Assembly (NCBI GenBank): GCA_030540405.1
Contig: JAUNWH010000032.1
Coordinates: 1 to 33,523, forward strand
Length of the DNA stretch: 33,523 bases
Direction: 5' to 3'
Origin: Spirochaetales bacterium
Lineage (GTDB): Bacteria; Spirochaetota; Spirochaetia; Treponematales; Treponemataceae
Below are positions 25,240 through 33,434 of this stretch, one piece after another. A model generated the notes under the pieces. That model was not told the origin of the DNA and ran no database searches. It worked only from the letters and a program-made list of their open reading frames with translations. The position numbers and the translations under genes were made by a program. Every line of letters starts with the position of its first letter. Position 1 is the stretch's first letter.

Positions 25240-26053
25240 AGAATCTTTCCGCGTAGTTCGGGATTTCTTTTAAGATGCGGGATTTAAAAACTTTTAAGTC
25301 TTCCCAGGCAGGACGCTTGAGGCTTTCGTTGCGTAAAAGCGCGCTTGGATGGTAAGTTGCAAGCAGTGGTATTTTTGTTTCGCCTAGGCTGTATTCAAGC
25401 CATTTTCCGCGGAGAGAATTTATTCCCTGCTGTGTGTCCAAAAGATTCTGAACTGCCGTGCGTCCCATTGCAAGAATGTACTTTGGCTTTAAAATATGAA
25501 TCTGCGCCTGAAGATAGCCTGAGCAGGCATGGGCTTCGTCTGGCATTGGTGTTCTGTTCATTGGCGGGCGGCATTTTACAATGTTTGCAATGTAGCAGTT
25601 TGCTGTGCGCCCAAGAGAAATTGCTGCAAGCATTTTGTCAAGAAGCTGACCGGCTTTTCCAACAAAAGGTCGTCCTGTTTTATCTTCGTCTTCGCCAGGC
25701 CCTTCGCCTATTACCATTACGTAAGGATTTTCAACGCCTTCGCCCGGAACTGTGTTTGTTCTTGCCTTGCATAGAACGCAGTTTTTGCACAAAGCAATTT
25801 TTGCTGCAATTGATTCGAGCGTTACGCCTTGTGCCGGAACTTTTTCAGCTGAATTTTGCTCTGTAGGAATCTTTGAAATTTGCGGCTGTGCTTGAACTGG
25901 CTCTTGCGCTTTTATTTCCTCTTGCTCTTCTGGAATTTCTATGTCGTCTTCAAATTCTGGAGTTTCCTTAAAATCCGGCGACGGATAACCGTAGCTCCAA
26001 GAAGAGGCTGTTTTTAGAAAATTGTAGACTTTGCTTTTTTCTTCCGCCGTCAC
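25229..26053 (-). CDS. family 4 uracil-DNA glycosylase with N-terminal extension
   Basis: Family 4 uracil-DNA glycosylases remove uracil from DNA and carry a 4Fe-4S cluster. Counting from the GTG at 26053 (274 residues), Cys89, Cys92, Cys161 and Cys177 match the cluster spacing of the Thermus enzyme (Cys14, 17, 86, 102). The catalytic block GEGPGEDEDKTGRPFVGKAGQLLD and the late motif TYHPSALLR are intact. Residues 1-80 form an acidic, Gln/Glu/Pro-rich extension not needed for the fold. The GTG shares GTGA with the glycosyltransferase stop, a standard coupled overlap; the frame stays open upstream to 26146 but that would run deep into the neighbour. It could also be listed as a phage SPO1 DNA polymerase-related protein. 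Confidence 0.92.
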   Translation of the reverse strand: MTAEEKSKVYNFLKTASSWSYGYPSPDFKETPEFEDDIEIPEEQEEIKAQEPVQAQPQISKIPTEQNSAEKVPAQGVTLESIAAKIALCKNCVLCKARTNTVPGEGVENPYVMVIGEGPGEDEDKTGRPFVGKAGQLLDKMLAAISLGRTANCYIANIVKCRPPMNRTPMPDEAHACSGYLQAQIHILKPKYILAMGRTAVQNLLDTQQGINSLRGKWLEYSLGETKIPLLATYHPSALLRNESLKRPAWEDLKVFKSRILKEIPNYAERFYAE

Positions 26054-27276
26054 TTGCTTTCCCTTTCTTTGCAGATGTCGATTGCTTTTTGGTAGCATTC
26101 GGTCAGCTTGGGCGTAAGAGAAGAAATTTTCCATTTGTTTCCCCATTCCAAGGCTTGCTCTGATTTTTCCTTGTGAAGGGATTCGTTCTGCAGAAGCTCC
26201 AGTGTCTTTTTTGAGAATTCTTCCACATCGTCTTTTACCATAAAGCCGCCGTTGTCTCCCTGCATCACGTCTACTGTTCCCATTTCCCCGATTGCTACAA
26301 CAGGCAGCCCGGAAAGCATCGCTTCAACCGTAACAAGACCCTGAGTTTCTGTTTTGCTCGGAAAAGTAAAGACTGAAGCCAGCCTGTAAAAGTAAATTAG
26401 GTCGTTTCCGTCGATATATCCTGTAAAGAAAACTGATTTTTCAAGTCCGCGCGATTTTACGGATTCTTGCAGCTCGCTCAAAAACGGTCCGCCGCCCACG
26501 AACAAAAGCGCGGTGTCCGGCTGGGATTCCTGAACTTTTTCCAAGACATCAAAAAGAAACGGAAGATTTTTTTCCTTTACAATCCGTCCCACAAAAAGAA
26601 TAATTTTTCTTTCTTTTAATTCTGGAAATTTCCTGAAAAGCGTCGCGTAAACCGCCTCTGACTTTTTTTCGTCATATTCAAGCTTGTTGTCTGGAATTCC
26701 CGTCGGAAGAATGTTTACCTGCCGCTTTATTCCGTACCTTTCCACAACTTCTGCAATCCGTTTTGTCGGAGCGATAATCACGTCGGCTCGTTTCAAATAA
26801 AAGCGCACAACTTCCATTCCGATTTTTTTCAGTCCGCTTGCGGGAACAAAGATTATATAGTTTGCAAGGTAGTCTTCCCAAAGCGTGTGGAACGTGAACA
26901 CAAAAGGAACGTGGCGGTGGCGGCAGTAAATTGCGCCGAAATATCCGACCGTCCATTCTGAATTTATGTGGATTACGTCAGGCTGAAATTCGTCCATGAA
27001 TTTTTTTACGAGATGCCATTTGTCCAGCCGCATCATTCTGTCTTCTTTTGAAAACGCAATCGCGGCGGACGGAATTCTTAAGATTTTAAACGGCGACTTT
27101 TCGTCATTCGATTTTTCATCAAAGAAAGAGCTTTTTTGCTGCTCTTCCGTATATTCAAGGCAGACAACGCAGACTTCGTGCCCAAGATTGCAAAGTCCTT
27201 CCGCAAAAGAGTGAACTGAAACTGTAACTCCATTTATGCGAGGAAAATAAGCGTCCGTAAACATCGCGATTTTCAT
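26050..27276 (-). CDS. family 4 glycosyltransferase, possibly glycolipid-forming
   Basis: A 408-residue GT-B glycosyltransferase of family GT4. The N-terminal domain begins KIAMFTDAYFPRINGVTVSV, with the INGV glycine loop, and holds HINSEWTVGYFGAIYCR and FTFHTLWEDYLANYI. The nucleotide-sugar domain has IILFVGRIVKEKNLPFLFD and the E-x7-E motif in TETQGLVTVEAM. This layout is typical of enzymes that add glucose or galactose to diacylglycerol, or mannose to phosphatidylinositol, so a membrane glycolipid role is plausible in a spirochaete. Donor and acceptor are not determined. It heads a minus-strand operon with UDG and priA, an unusual mix. The ATG lacks a ribosome site, and the divergent gene starts only 60 bases away. 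Confidence 0.88.
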   Translation of the reverse strand: MKIAMFTDAYFPRINGVTVSVHSFAEGLCNLGHEVCVVCLEYTEEQQKSSFFDEKSNDEKSPFKILRIPSAAIAFSKEDRMMRLDKWHLVKKFMDEFQPDVIHINSEWTVGYFGAIYCRHRHVPFVFTFHTLWEDYLANYIIFVPASGLKKIGMEVVRFYLKRADVIIAPTKRIAEVVERYGIKRQVNILPTGIPDNKLEYDEKKSEAVYATLFRKFPELKERKIILFVGRIVKEKNLPFLFDVLEKVQESQPDTALLFVGGGPFLSELQESVKSRGLEKSVFFTGYIDGNDLIYFYRLASVFTFPSKTETQGLVTVEAMLSGLPVVAIGEMGTVDVMQGDNGGFMVKDDVEEFSKKTLELLQNESLHKEKSEQALEWGNKWKISSLTPKLTECYQKAIDICKERESK

Positions 27277-27285
27277 ATTCTGACG

Positions 27286-27328
27286 ATTTTACTCTATACT
27301 TGTACTTTCTGCAAGAATCAAGTAAAAT
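27286..27328. promoter_or_regulatory. overlapping divergent promoter region
   Basis: In the 60-bp gap between two divergent genes, a plus-strand TATACT (27295-27300) and TAAAAT (27323-27328), and a minus-strand TAAAAT (27291-27286), can serve as -10 boxes. Each TAAAAT lies eight or nine bases from its start codon. The -35 matches are weak. Confidence 0.35.
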
Positions 27329-27336
27329 TGTCTTCT

Positions 27337-29022
27337 ATGAAAATTTTAAGTTCATTAAAAAAGTTTCTTTGGATTGTTTTGCTTTCCGTGCCTTTTTTTT
27401 CTTTTGCGCGCGGAAAAAATGAACTTGTAAAAAGCGGACACTGGATTTATGACGCTCTTGCCGCTGTTGCGATAGAGCAGGGCAGGCTTGATTTTACCGA
27501 CCGTTCTCCTTTAAGTGTTGGCGAAATTCTTTTCTTTCTTGATGAAGCCGAATACAGCTCTTTAAGTTCCGCAGGAAAAATTCAATATGACAGAATAAAA
27601 AAATATTGCTCGCAGGAATCTTTTCACTTCGGGCCGGATTTAATAAAACTTGGCTTTGAGCTTGAACTTAATTTGGAAGGATATTACAAGCAGAACGACG
27701 ATTTGGAATGGAATTACGGACGCTACGACAAAGGCGACTTTATTTATGTTCCTGTAAAGATTGAAGGCGCGGATTATTTTACAATGATGTTTGAAGGAAA
27801 ACTCGCGCTGAACAAAAATACAAAAGAAGACAACGACAATTTTTTGAGCGTGCCTCTTTCCGCAGATGAAATCGACATAAATTTTCCAGACACAGGATAT
27901 TTCAGCACAAGCCATAATTTTACAGAAAACGCGGGTTTGACTTTTCAGATTGGAAGAGGAGCTTCTGACTTTACTCGCTCGCTGACCGGAAGCATTGTGC
28001 AAAGCAGATATTTTACAGGCTCTAGCTATATGGAGCTTGGTTTTTGCACGCCGAATTTCAGATATTCCATGAATGTCGATCAGTTCAACGTGGACAAATA
28101 TCTTTACTCGCATGAAATCAATTTCCGCTTTTTTAAGAAACTTCAGTTTACAGCAAGGGAATCTTTGCTTGTCTTTGCGCCGATGGAGCTTCGCTATTTG
28201 AATCCTTGGACAATTTACCACGGATTTGCGGCTTGGCGCGACTACGGAAGCAACGAAAGCAACACTTGCGATTATCTTGCTTTAAAGCTTGCGTACACGC
28301 CTGTAAAATTTTTGAGGCTTTACGGCGAATTTGCAATGACGCAGTTCCAGACTGCATACGAAACTTCAAACTTTAAAGACGACACAACGCCAAACGGACT
28401 TGCTTTTCAGGGCGGAATTGAATCTTTTGTTCCTTTTAGCGACGGATATTTTCACTTTTGGCTTGAAGGAACTTACACAGACGCTTATATGTACATAAAG
28501 GAAAGCCCGGACTGGAGCATGGTTCGCAACTACCGCGAAAATCTTGGCGACACAAAATATGTTTTTTATGAATGGCTTGGAACTCCTTTTGGACCGGACA
28601 CAATTTCCGGCAAGCTTAGCATTGAGTACGAAAAGCCTGCAAAATGGTCTTTTGGCGCATCTTATCTTTTAAAGGCGTGCGGAAAAAATTCCGGCAGAAA
28701 GATTTTTAAAGATCTTGGCTGGCACGAAGGAAATGAATACGTAATCGACGACAGCAAAGAAGGCGAAGAAAACCGCAGGAACTGGATTTTCCCGGATTCA
28801 GCTTCTCAAGATGATGCAAAAAAACGCCAGAAGGCTTCTACGCCGTCCGGCACTAACGAATATGTGAATGTTGTTTCTTTGCGCGGAACTTTTAGCCCAA
28901 AAGAGAATATAACTTTTGTGTTCCAGCCGTCGTATACGTTTGTTGTAAATTACAACAATGAAAGCGGCAGAAATGAAAACGGATTTGAAGTTGCTTTTGC
29001 CGCGAATATAAAAATTTTGTAA
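27337..29022 (+). CDS. outer-membrane beta-barrel candidate (Wzi-like)
   Basis: A 561-residue exported protein. Residues 1-24 are a signal peptide (basic start, hydrophobic core, PFFSFA before the likely cut). A segment at about 35-75 (HWIYDALAAVAIEQGRLDF, then PLSVGEILFFLDEAE) resembles an S-layer-homology-like module. The remainder is rich in alternating aromatic and polar residues as in beta-barrels. The block FTARESLLVFAPMELRYLNPWTIYHGF resembles the capsule-assembly Wzi family, which I propose with moderate confidence. It is followed 23 bases later by a second protein of the same style. No ribosome site is visible before the ATG. Substrate or partner is unknown. Confidence 0.7.
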   Translation: MKILSSLKKFLWIVLLSVPFFSFARGKNELVKSGHWIYDALAAVAIEQGRLDFTDRSPLSVGEILFFLDEAEYSSLSSAGKIQYDRIKKYCSQESFHFGPDLIKLGFELELNLEGYYKQNDDLEWNYGRYDKGDFIYVPVKIEGADYFTMMFEGKLALNKNTKEDNDNFLSVPLSADEIDINFPDTGYFSTSHNFTENAGLTFQIGRGASDFTRSLTGSIVQSRYFTGSSYMELGFCTPNFRYSMNVDQFNVDKYLYSHEINFRFFKKLQFTARESLLVFAPMELRYLNPWTIYHGFAAWRDYGSNESNTCDYLALKLAYTPVKFLRLYGEFAMTQFQTAYETSNFKDDTTPNGLAFQGGIESFVPFSDGYFHFWLEGTYTDAYMYIKESPDWSMVRNYRENLGDTKYVFYEWLGTPFGPDTISGKLSIEYEKPAKWSFGASYLLKACGKNSGRKIFKDLGWHEGNEYVIDDSKEGEENRRNWIFPDSASQDDAKKRQKASTPSGTNEYVNVVSLRGTFSPKENITFVFQPSYTFVVNYNNESGRNENGFEVAFAANIKIL

Positions 29023-29045
29023 TCAATCAATTGAAGGAAATATTA

Positions 29046-30908
29046 ATGAAGTTAAGAAAACTTTTTGTTGCCGCTGTTTTTGCTTTTGCTGGAGCTTTTT
29101 GTTTTTCTCAAGTTTCTGTTGACCCGTCAGGTGAATTTTATAAATACGCTTTAATCTGGGAAAACCGCGGGCTTGTTTCAAATGTGCCTCCAATCCGTCC
29201 TTATCCGCTTGCAAATGTAAAGTCGATTCTTCAGGAAGTGATTGAAAACGGCTGCGAAAAAGACAAGGAAATTGCAGCTGAAATTTATGAGCGCGTAATC
29301 GGCAAGCCTTACCACATAACTTTTGAAACTGATTTTTTTATCAAGCGCGAAATGGAAGAAAAGGACGAAAAGCAGTCCTACAGCACTTCAAAAATGCTTG
29401 CGCTTTATCCTGCAATAAAAGGCGACTTGGGATTTAAAAACGACTTTGTTTCGATTGGATACGGAGCGGGCTTTGCAGTTTCAAATGCGACCGACACAGA
29501 CTTTATGCCGCAGTATTCAAATTCGTTCCATGATTCTATTTTTGATGCCACGGAAGTCGGCCCAATCGAAATGTATCTTGACGTGAACAGCATTATTGCG
29601 CTCGGCTACAAAAATCTTTTTGTTCAGGGCGGAATTTACAGAAGCGGATATTCAGCATTTATAAATGAAGGACTTTCGCTTAACGACACAAGCTACCATT
29701 CAGGAAATCTTTCGCTCACATATTTGCATGACAAGCTTTCTTATGTTCAGGAACTTTCCATGATTGGCGCAACTTCATCTTATGACGGCGACCTTTCAAC
29801 TTTAGCTCCAGATAAAATAATGGCGTTTCATGCAATTGGCTATGAGCCTTTTGATTTTTTAAAAGTTTCATTTTATGAAAGCGCGGTCTACGGAAAACGC
29901 CTTGACCTTTCTTATATTTTGCCAGTTCCTTATATGGTTGCCCAGGGAATTGGAGGAGCGAGCGACAATCTTGCGATGGGACTTTTAATCGACATAAAGC
30001 CTGCTTCTGGTGTTTTGTGGGAAACAGACGTTATGTGCGATGACTTTCCGGCGGAAGATTTCTTTAAATTGAATTTCGACTCAAAGTACAGGCTTGCGGT
30101 AAAAACTGGACTTATCTACACTCCGGAAAATTCGTTTCTTGACAGGCTGGACTTTAACTACACTTTTGTGCTTCCGTACACTTACAGCCACTGGCAGTAC
30201 GACAGCGACAGTTTAGCTTCAATTTCTTCTTCAACAATAAACTACCAGAACTGCACAAATGCGGGCGTTTTGATTGGCTCGCAGTATGAACCGAACTCGG
30301 ACGCTGTAAAATTTTCCGTTGACTTAAAGCCTTTTAAGCGGCTCACTTTGTCAATGGGAACAACTTATTCGCGCCACGGAAATGTCTGCGAAACTTTGGA
30401 CACAGAAGAAGCCATGATTTATCTTTGCGCTGACAAAGATGTTTATTCCACAGACGGCTCTGTTTACACTCATTCAATGTTCGCCGCAAACGATTCAAAT
30501 TCCGGCAACCACGTTTCTTCCGCATGGGATTCCATGAACTGGCTGAATCAAAAGCACGTTCAGTTTACGCTTCAGTCTTCGTTGAATGTAAAGTACGATT
30601 TTAAGCCCACAAAAAAAGGAACACGTGTTTCCCTGAATGCCGGCTGCACATTTGAATACATTCACAATTACGGAGTTGCAAACCAGATGTTCCCAGGCGG
30701 AAACGACAACATAATTCCAGTTTATGAAAACGATGACGGAACAACCGGCGACATCATTGGATTCAAAGAATCAGAAAATGGAGAAAAATACGATTTGGAT
30801 TCAGCTAGAGCGGAAGAAATTGTAGACAGCTTTAAAGATGCCTGGGCTTCTCAGCTTACAAACAAACTGAATCTTTTCTTTAACTTTGGCGTAACAATAA
30901 GACTTTAA
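29046..30908 (+). CDS. second outer-membrane beta-barrel candidate
   Basis: A 620-residue exported protein with signal peptide MKLRKLFVAAVFAFAGAFCFS. It shares the plan of its upstream neighbour: an N-terminal module (FYKYALIWENRGLVSNVPPI, then YPLANVKSILQEVIENG) followed by a long region of alternating hydrophobic and polar residues. The C-terminus LNLFFNFGVTIRL looks like a beta-signal for insertion by the BAM complex. I chose ATG 29046, seven bases after AAGGA; an in-frame TTG at 29031 overlaps that ribosome site and is rejected. I cannot name a family. Surface exposure is likely, and the two genes probably form a pair made from one transcript. Confidence 0.7.
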   Translation: MKLRKLFVAAVFAFAGAFCFSQVSVDPSGEFYKYALIWENRGLVSNVPPIRPYPLANVKSILQEVIENGCEKDKEIAAEIYERVIGKPYHITFETDFFIKREMEEKDEKQSYSTSKMLALYPAIKGDLGFKNDFVSIGYGAGFAVSNATDTDFMPQYSNSFHDSIFDATEVGPIEMYLDVNSIIALGYKNLFVQGGIYRSGYSAFINEGLSLNDTSYHSGNLSLTYLHDKLSYVQELSMIGATSSYDGDLSTLAPDKIMAFHAIGYEPFDFLKVSFYESAVYGKRLDLSYILPVPYMVAQGIGGASDNLAMGLLIDIKPASGVLWETDVMCDDFPAEDFFKLNFDSKYRLAVKTGLIYTPENSFLDRLDFNYTFVLPYTYSHWQYDSDSLASISSSTINYQNCTNAGVLIGSQYEPNSDAVKFSVDLKPFKRLTLSMGTTYSRHGNVCETLDTEEAMIYLCADKDVYSTDGSVYTHSMFAANDSNSGNHVSSAWDSMNWLNQKHVQFTLQSSLNVKYDFKPTKKGTRVSLNAGCTFEYIHNYGVANQMFPGGNDNIIPVYENDDGTTGDIIGFKESENGEKYDLDSARAEEIVDSFKDAWASQLTNKLNLFFNFGVTIRL

Positions 30909-30918
30909 CGGCTTAAAA

Positions 30919-32148
30919 ATGAAAACTGAAATTGACACAAACTTTTATACAGAAACTTATCTTGGAAAACTTGGCGAGCTTACTCTTAAAGGCGGAAATA
31001 TCCGTGTGTTTGAAAAACAGCTTTTGTGCAATATCAGGCTTGCTTTGGAAACTGTAGAGGCAAAGGTAAAACTTCTTTCGGGGCGTCTTTATGTTTACTG
31101 CACAAAAAATTCTTGCGCCGCAGTTGAATATGCGCTTGACCATTTGATTGGAATTACAGGCTGGGCAAAAGTTCAGGCTGTGGAAAAAAATCTTGAAGCT
31201 ATAAAAATTGCCGTTAGAAGAGAAGGAGAAGCTGCAAAGTCAAACGGAGCAAAAACTTTTAAAATTGAAGCGCGCCGTGAAGACAAAGATTTTCCGCTTA
31301 ATTCCTACGAGATTGCCACGGAAGTTGCCGGAGTTCTTTTTGACGACGGAACTCTTGACGTTGATGTCCACAAGCCGGATGTTTCCATAAACATTGAAGT
31401 GCGCGAAAAATGCTATGTTTACTGCGCCCAGAAAAAAACTTGCCGCGGTCTTCCAGTCGGCGTGAGCGGAAAAGGTCTTTTGCTTCTTTCCGGCGGAATT
31501 GACAGTCCAGTTGCAGGCTACAGAATGATGCGCCGCGGAATGAAAGTTGAATGCGTTTATTTTCATTCTTATCCATACACTTCAGAGGAAGCCCAGCAAA
31601 AAGTTCAGGACCTTGCAAGAATCATCGCGCAATACGGAAGCGACACTCATCTTAACGTGATTTCATTTACAGAAGTTCAGATGAAAATAAAGCAAAAAGC
31701 GCCGGAAGCCTATTCAACATTGATGCTCCGCCTTTGCATGATGAAAGCCGCCAATATGCTTGCCGAGCGGATTAACTGCGACTGCATAATAACAGGCGAA
31801 AGCCTTGGGCAGGTTGCAAGCCAGACAATTGAAAATCTTGCGGTTACAGAAAGCTTTGCAGAAAAGCCTTTGGTTCGTCCGCTGATTGGCTTGGACAAAG
31901 AGGAAATCATGGACACGGCGAATTTCATAGGAACTTACGAAACTTCAATTCTTCCGTATGAAGACTGCTGCGTTTTGTTCAGCCCAAAGCATCCTGTTTT
32001 GAGAGCCACTATAGAAGAAGCAAAGAAAATTTACGATTCCATGGAAATTGATTCTCTCATTCAAAAATCTTTTGATGAGCGTCAAATTTTCCGATACTCA
32101 ATAAGAGACGTTATCGGGGAAAAATGGTCTTTAAAAGAAAATTTCTAG
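30919..32148 (+). CDS. thiI: tRNA 4-thiouridine synthase ThiI
   Basis: ThiI uses ATP to adenylate U8 of tRNA and replaces its oxygen with sulphur; in some bacteria it also serves thiamine synthesis. At 409 residues it has an N-terminal ferredoxin-like/THUMP region (about 1-165) and a PP-loop ATPase domain with LLSGGIDSPVAGY (189-201). Further motifs are RLCMMKAANMLAERI, TGESLGQVASQT and the Cys pair 350-351 in YEDCCVLFSPKHP. There is no C-terminal rhodanese domain, unlike E. coli ThiI, so sulphur must come directly from a cysteine desulphurase, as known for Bacillus. It starts ten bases after the outer-membrane gene without a ribosome site. Confidence 0.96.
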   Translation: MKTEIDTNFYTETYLGKLGELTLKGGNIRVFEKQLLCNIRLALETVEAKVKLLSGRLYVYCTKNSCAAVEYALDHLIGITGWAKVQAVEKNLEAIKIAVRREGEAAKSNGAKTFKIEARREDKDFPLNSYEIATEVAGVLFDDGTLDVDVHKPDVSINIEVREKCYVYCAQKKTCRGLPVGVSGKGLLLLSGGIDSPVAGYRMMRRGMKVECVYFHSYPYTSEEAQQKVQDLARIIAQYGSDTHLNVISFTEVQMKIKQKAPEAYSTLMLRLCMMKAANMLAERINCDCIITGESLGQVASQTIENLAVTESFAEKPLVRPLIGLDKEEIMDTANFIGTYETSILPYEDCCVLFSPKHPVLRATIEEAKKIYDSMEIDSLIQKSFDERQIFRYSIRDVIGEKWSLKENF

Positions 32149-33209
32149 CATTTGTTTTCTTGCTTTTCTCAGTTAAAATTTTTTCACATGAAGAAATTCC
32201 GCAGCTTTTAAAAGGCGTGTGGAAAAATTCCAGCCGCTACTTTGTCTTTGACTCAGGATACGTTTCTGATGACGGTGGTGCAATTCCCCAGGCTGTGCTT
32301 AGAACTTTTTACACTTGGTACGATGACCGTGCGGCAGAAAGCAGCCTTTATTCAGAAAAAAATCTGCGGGACGTAAATAACACAACTTCAAAAAGTCTGG
32401 CGCAGGAAATCAGTATAAAATATGTTCCGCTTTCCGACGAGCTTTTTTCGCAGGCAGACGGAAACGGCATTTTGCAGAATGACGGCGGACTTCTTTATGC
32501 GAATGGAATTCCTTCTGGCGCCTGGAATCTTGAAATAAAATATCCGAATAGAAAAGAAATTTACAATGTTCCGGTTGCTGTAATCGGCGACAAGCTTTTT
32601 CTGAAATTTGTCATAAGGAAAAGCGGGGAAGCAGGGCACGCTGGATTTTGGAAAGATTCAGGAAATGCTTCTGGAATTTTAATAAGCCCGCCAGTTTCAA
32701 GCAAGGAGCTTTTGTCTTATTTTGCCACGGATTCCGCAGTTTACCAGATCCGCTACTGGAAAACCGACATGGAATACGACAGTTCCGCCAAGGCTTTTTT
32801 TTCCGACGCAGGAACTGAATATTCTGTTCCAAAGCATCTTTCTGTTGCCGGGCAAATTTTTACTTGCGTTACAGGGCGCAGAACAAAAATCCGCAGTGTA
32901 AAAAAAGTTTCTTCATTTCCGGCTGACTGCACTTTTAATTCAGTTTTAAAGATAAAATCTTCAAATGATTTAAATGGAATCCAAGTTCCGCAAGAATCAG
33001 TTTTTTCGACAATCTGCGCATTCGGCGAGCCTTATTTGACGCTTGAAAATGGAAAAACTCTTGAAGAAATTCTTGCTGAAAATCTGAAAAAAAATCCTCC
33101 TGCGCCCAAACCTCTTTTTCCTCCGCACGGAATTCTTGACTTTGACTGGAGCATAATAGAAGATCCTCCCAAAGACTTGAACCGTCGCGTTCTTGATCTC
33201 GGAAAATAA
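32124..33209 (+). CDS. exported protein of unknown function
   Basis: I do not recognise this 361-residue protein. Residues 1-21 (MVFKRKFLAFVFLLFSVKIFS) form a signal peptide without a lipobox, so it is periplasmic or secreted. The mature part starts HEEIPQLLKGVWKNSSRYFVFD, which reads like the first strand of a small barrel; repeated Trp/Tyr-rich strand-like segments follow. The C-terminal 60 residues are Pro- and Lys-rich (KKNPPAPKPLFPPHG) and end FDWSIIEDPPKDLNRR. The ATG overlaps the thiI end by 25 bases, with GGGGA four bases upstream, so it is translated in the same operon. No close functional partner is evident from the context. Confidence 0.75.
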   Translation: MVFKRKFLAFVFLLFSVKIFSHEEIPQLLKGVWKNSSRYFVFDSGYVSDDGGAIPQAVLRTFYTWYDDRAAESSLYSEKNLRDVNNTTSKSLAQEISIKYVPLSDELFSQADGNGILQNDGGLLYANGIPSGAWNLEIKYPNRKEIYNVPVAVIGDKLFLKFVIRKSGEAGHAGFWKDSGNASGILISPPVSSKELLSYFATDSAVYQIRYWKTDMEYDSSAKAFFSDAGTEYSVPKHLSVAGQIFTCVTGRRTKIRSVKKVSSFPADCTFNSVLKIKSSNDLNGIQVPQESVFSTICAFGEPYLTLENGKTLEEILAENLKKNPPAPKPLFPPHGILDFDWSIIEDPPKDLNRRVLDLGK

Positions 33210-33218
33210 ATATTGGAC

Positions 33219-33228
33219 GGGGGGGGGG
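33219..33228 (+). repeat. poly-G tract of ten
   Basis: Ten consecutive G in an AT-rich region, 15 bases before the -35 box of a strong promoter. Homopolymer G tracts near promoters of Treponema pallidum surface-protein genes vary in length and switch expression. Confidence 0.9.
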
Positions 33229-33243
33229 TACTTGTAAAAAATG

Positions 33244-33271
33244 TTGACAGATGAAGATTTTGTTATATAAT
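33244..33271 (+). promoter_or_regulatory. perfect-consensus sigma-70 promoter
   Basis: TTGACA (33244-33249) and TATAAT (33266-33271) match consensus at all twelve positions with a 16-bp spacer. Transcription would start near 33278 and run out of the window; no gene is seen in the remaining 245 bases. Confidence 0.85.
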
Positions 33272-33405
33272 TTATACCAAGTGTATTGTTAAGAGTTGGA
33301 GAATACTCAATAAGTTAAAAATGTCATTGTCGTACTTGATACTGCGATGTTTCTGAAAGAAATTCGGTTAGCAATCTCTAAATGATTGTAATATATAGTT
33401 TTTTT

Positions 33406-33434
33406 AGATTTTCGGGTCGAGCCCGAGGATGACA
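33406..33434. repeat. dispersed palindromic repeat, copy 2
   Basis: TTCGGG-TCGAG-CCCGAG type stem flanked by AGATT and GATGACA; 25 of 29 positions equal the copy at 23049-23077, with changes mostly in the stem. It follows a seven-T run (33399-33405). Confidence 0.65.

Noticed and set aside
25345..25866. 173-residue plus-strand open frame opposite the uracil-DNA glycosylase
   Set aside because: It mirrors codons of the Fe-S glycosylase, whose cysteine spacing confirms the minus-strand gene.
27640..28221. 193-residue minus-strand open frame opposite the Wzi-like gene
   Set aside because: It is basic and Lys/Ile/Phe-rich, with no motif; the plus-strand gene has a signal peptide and continuous barrel pattern.
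33321..33356. 11-codon frame starting ATG at 33321 as a leader peptide
   Set aside because: The only GGAG lies about 18 bases upstream, too far, and no downstream attenuator or biosynthetic gene is seen.
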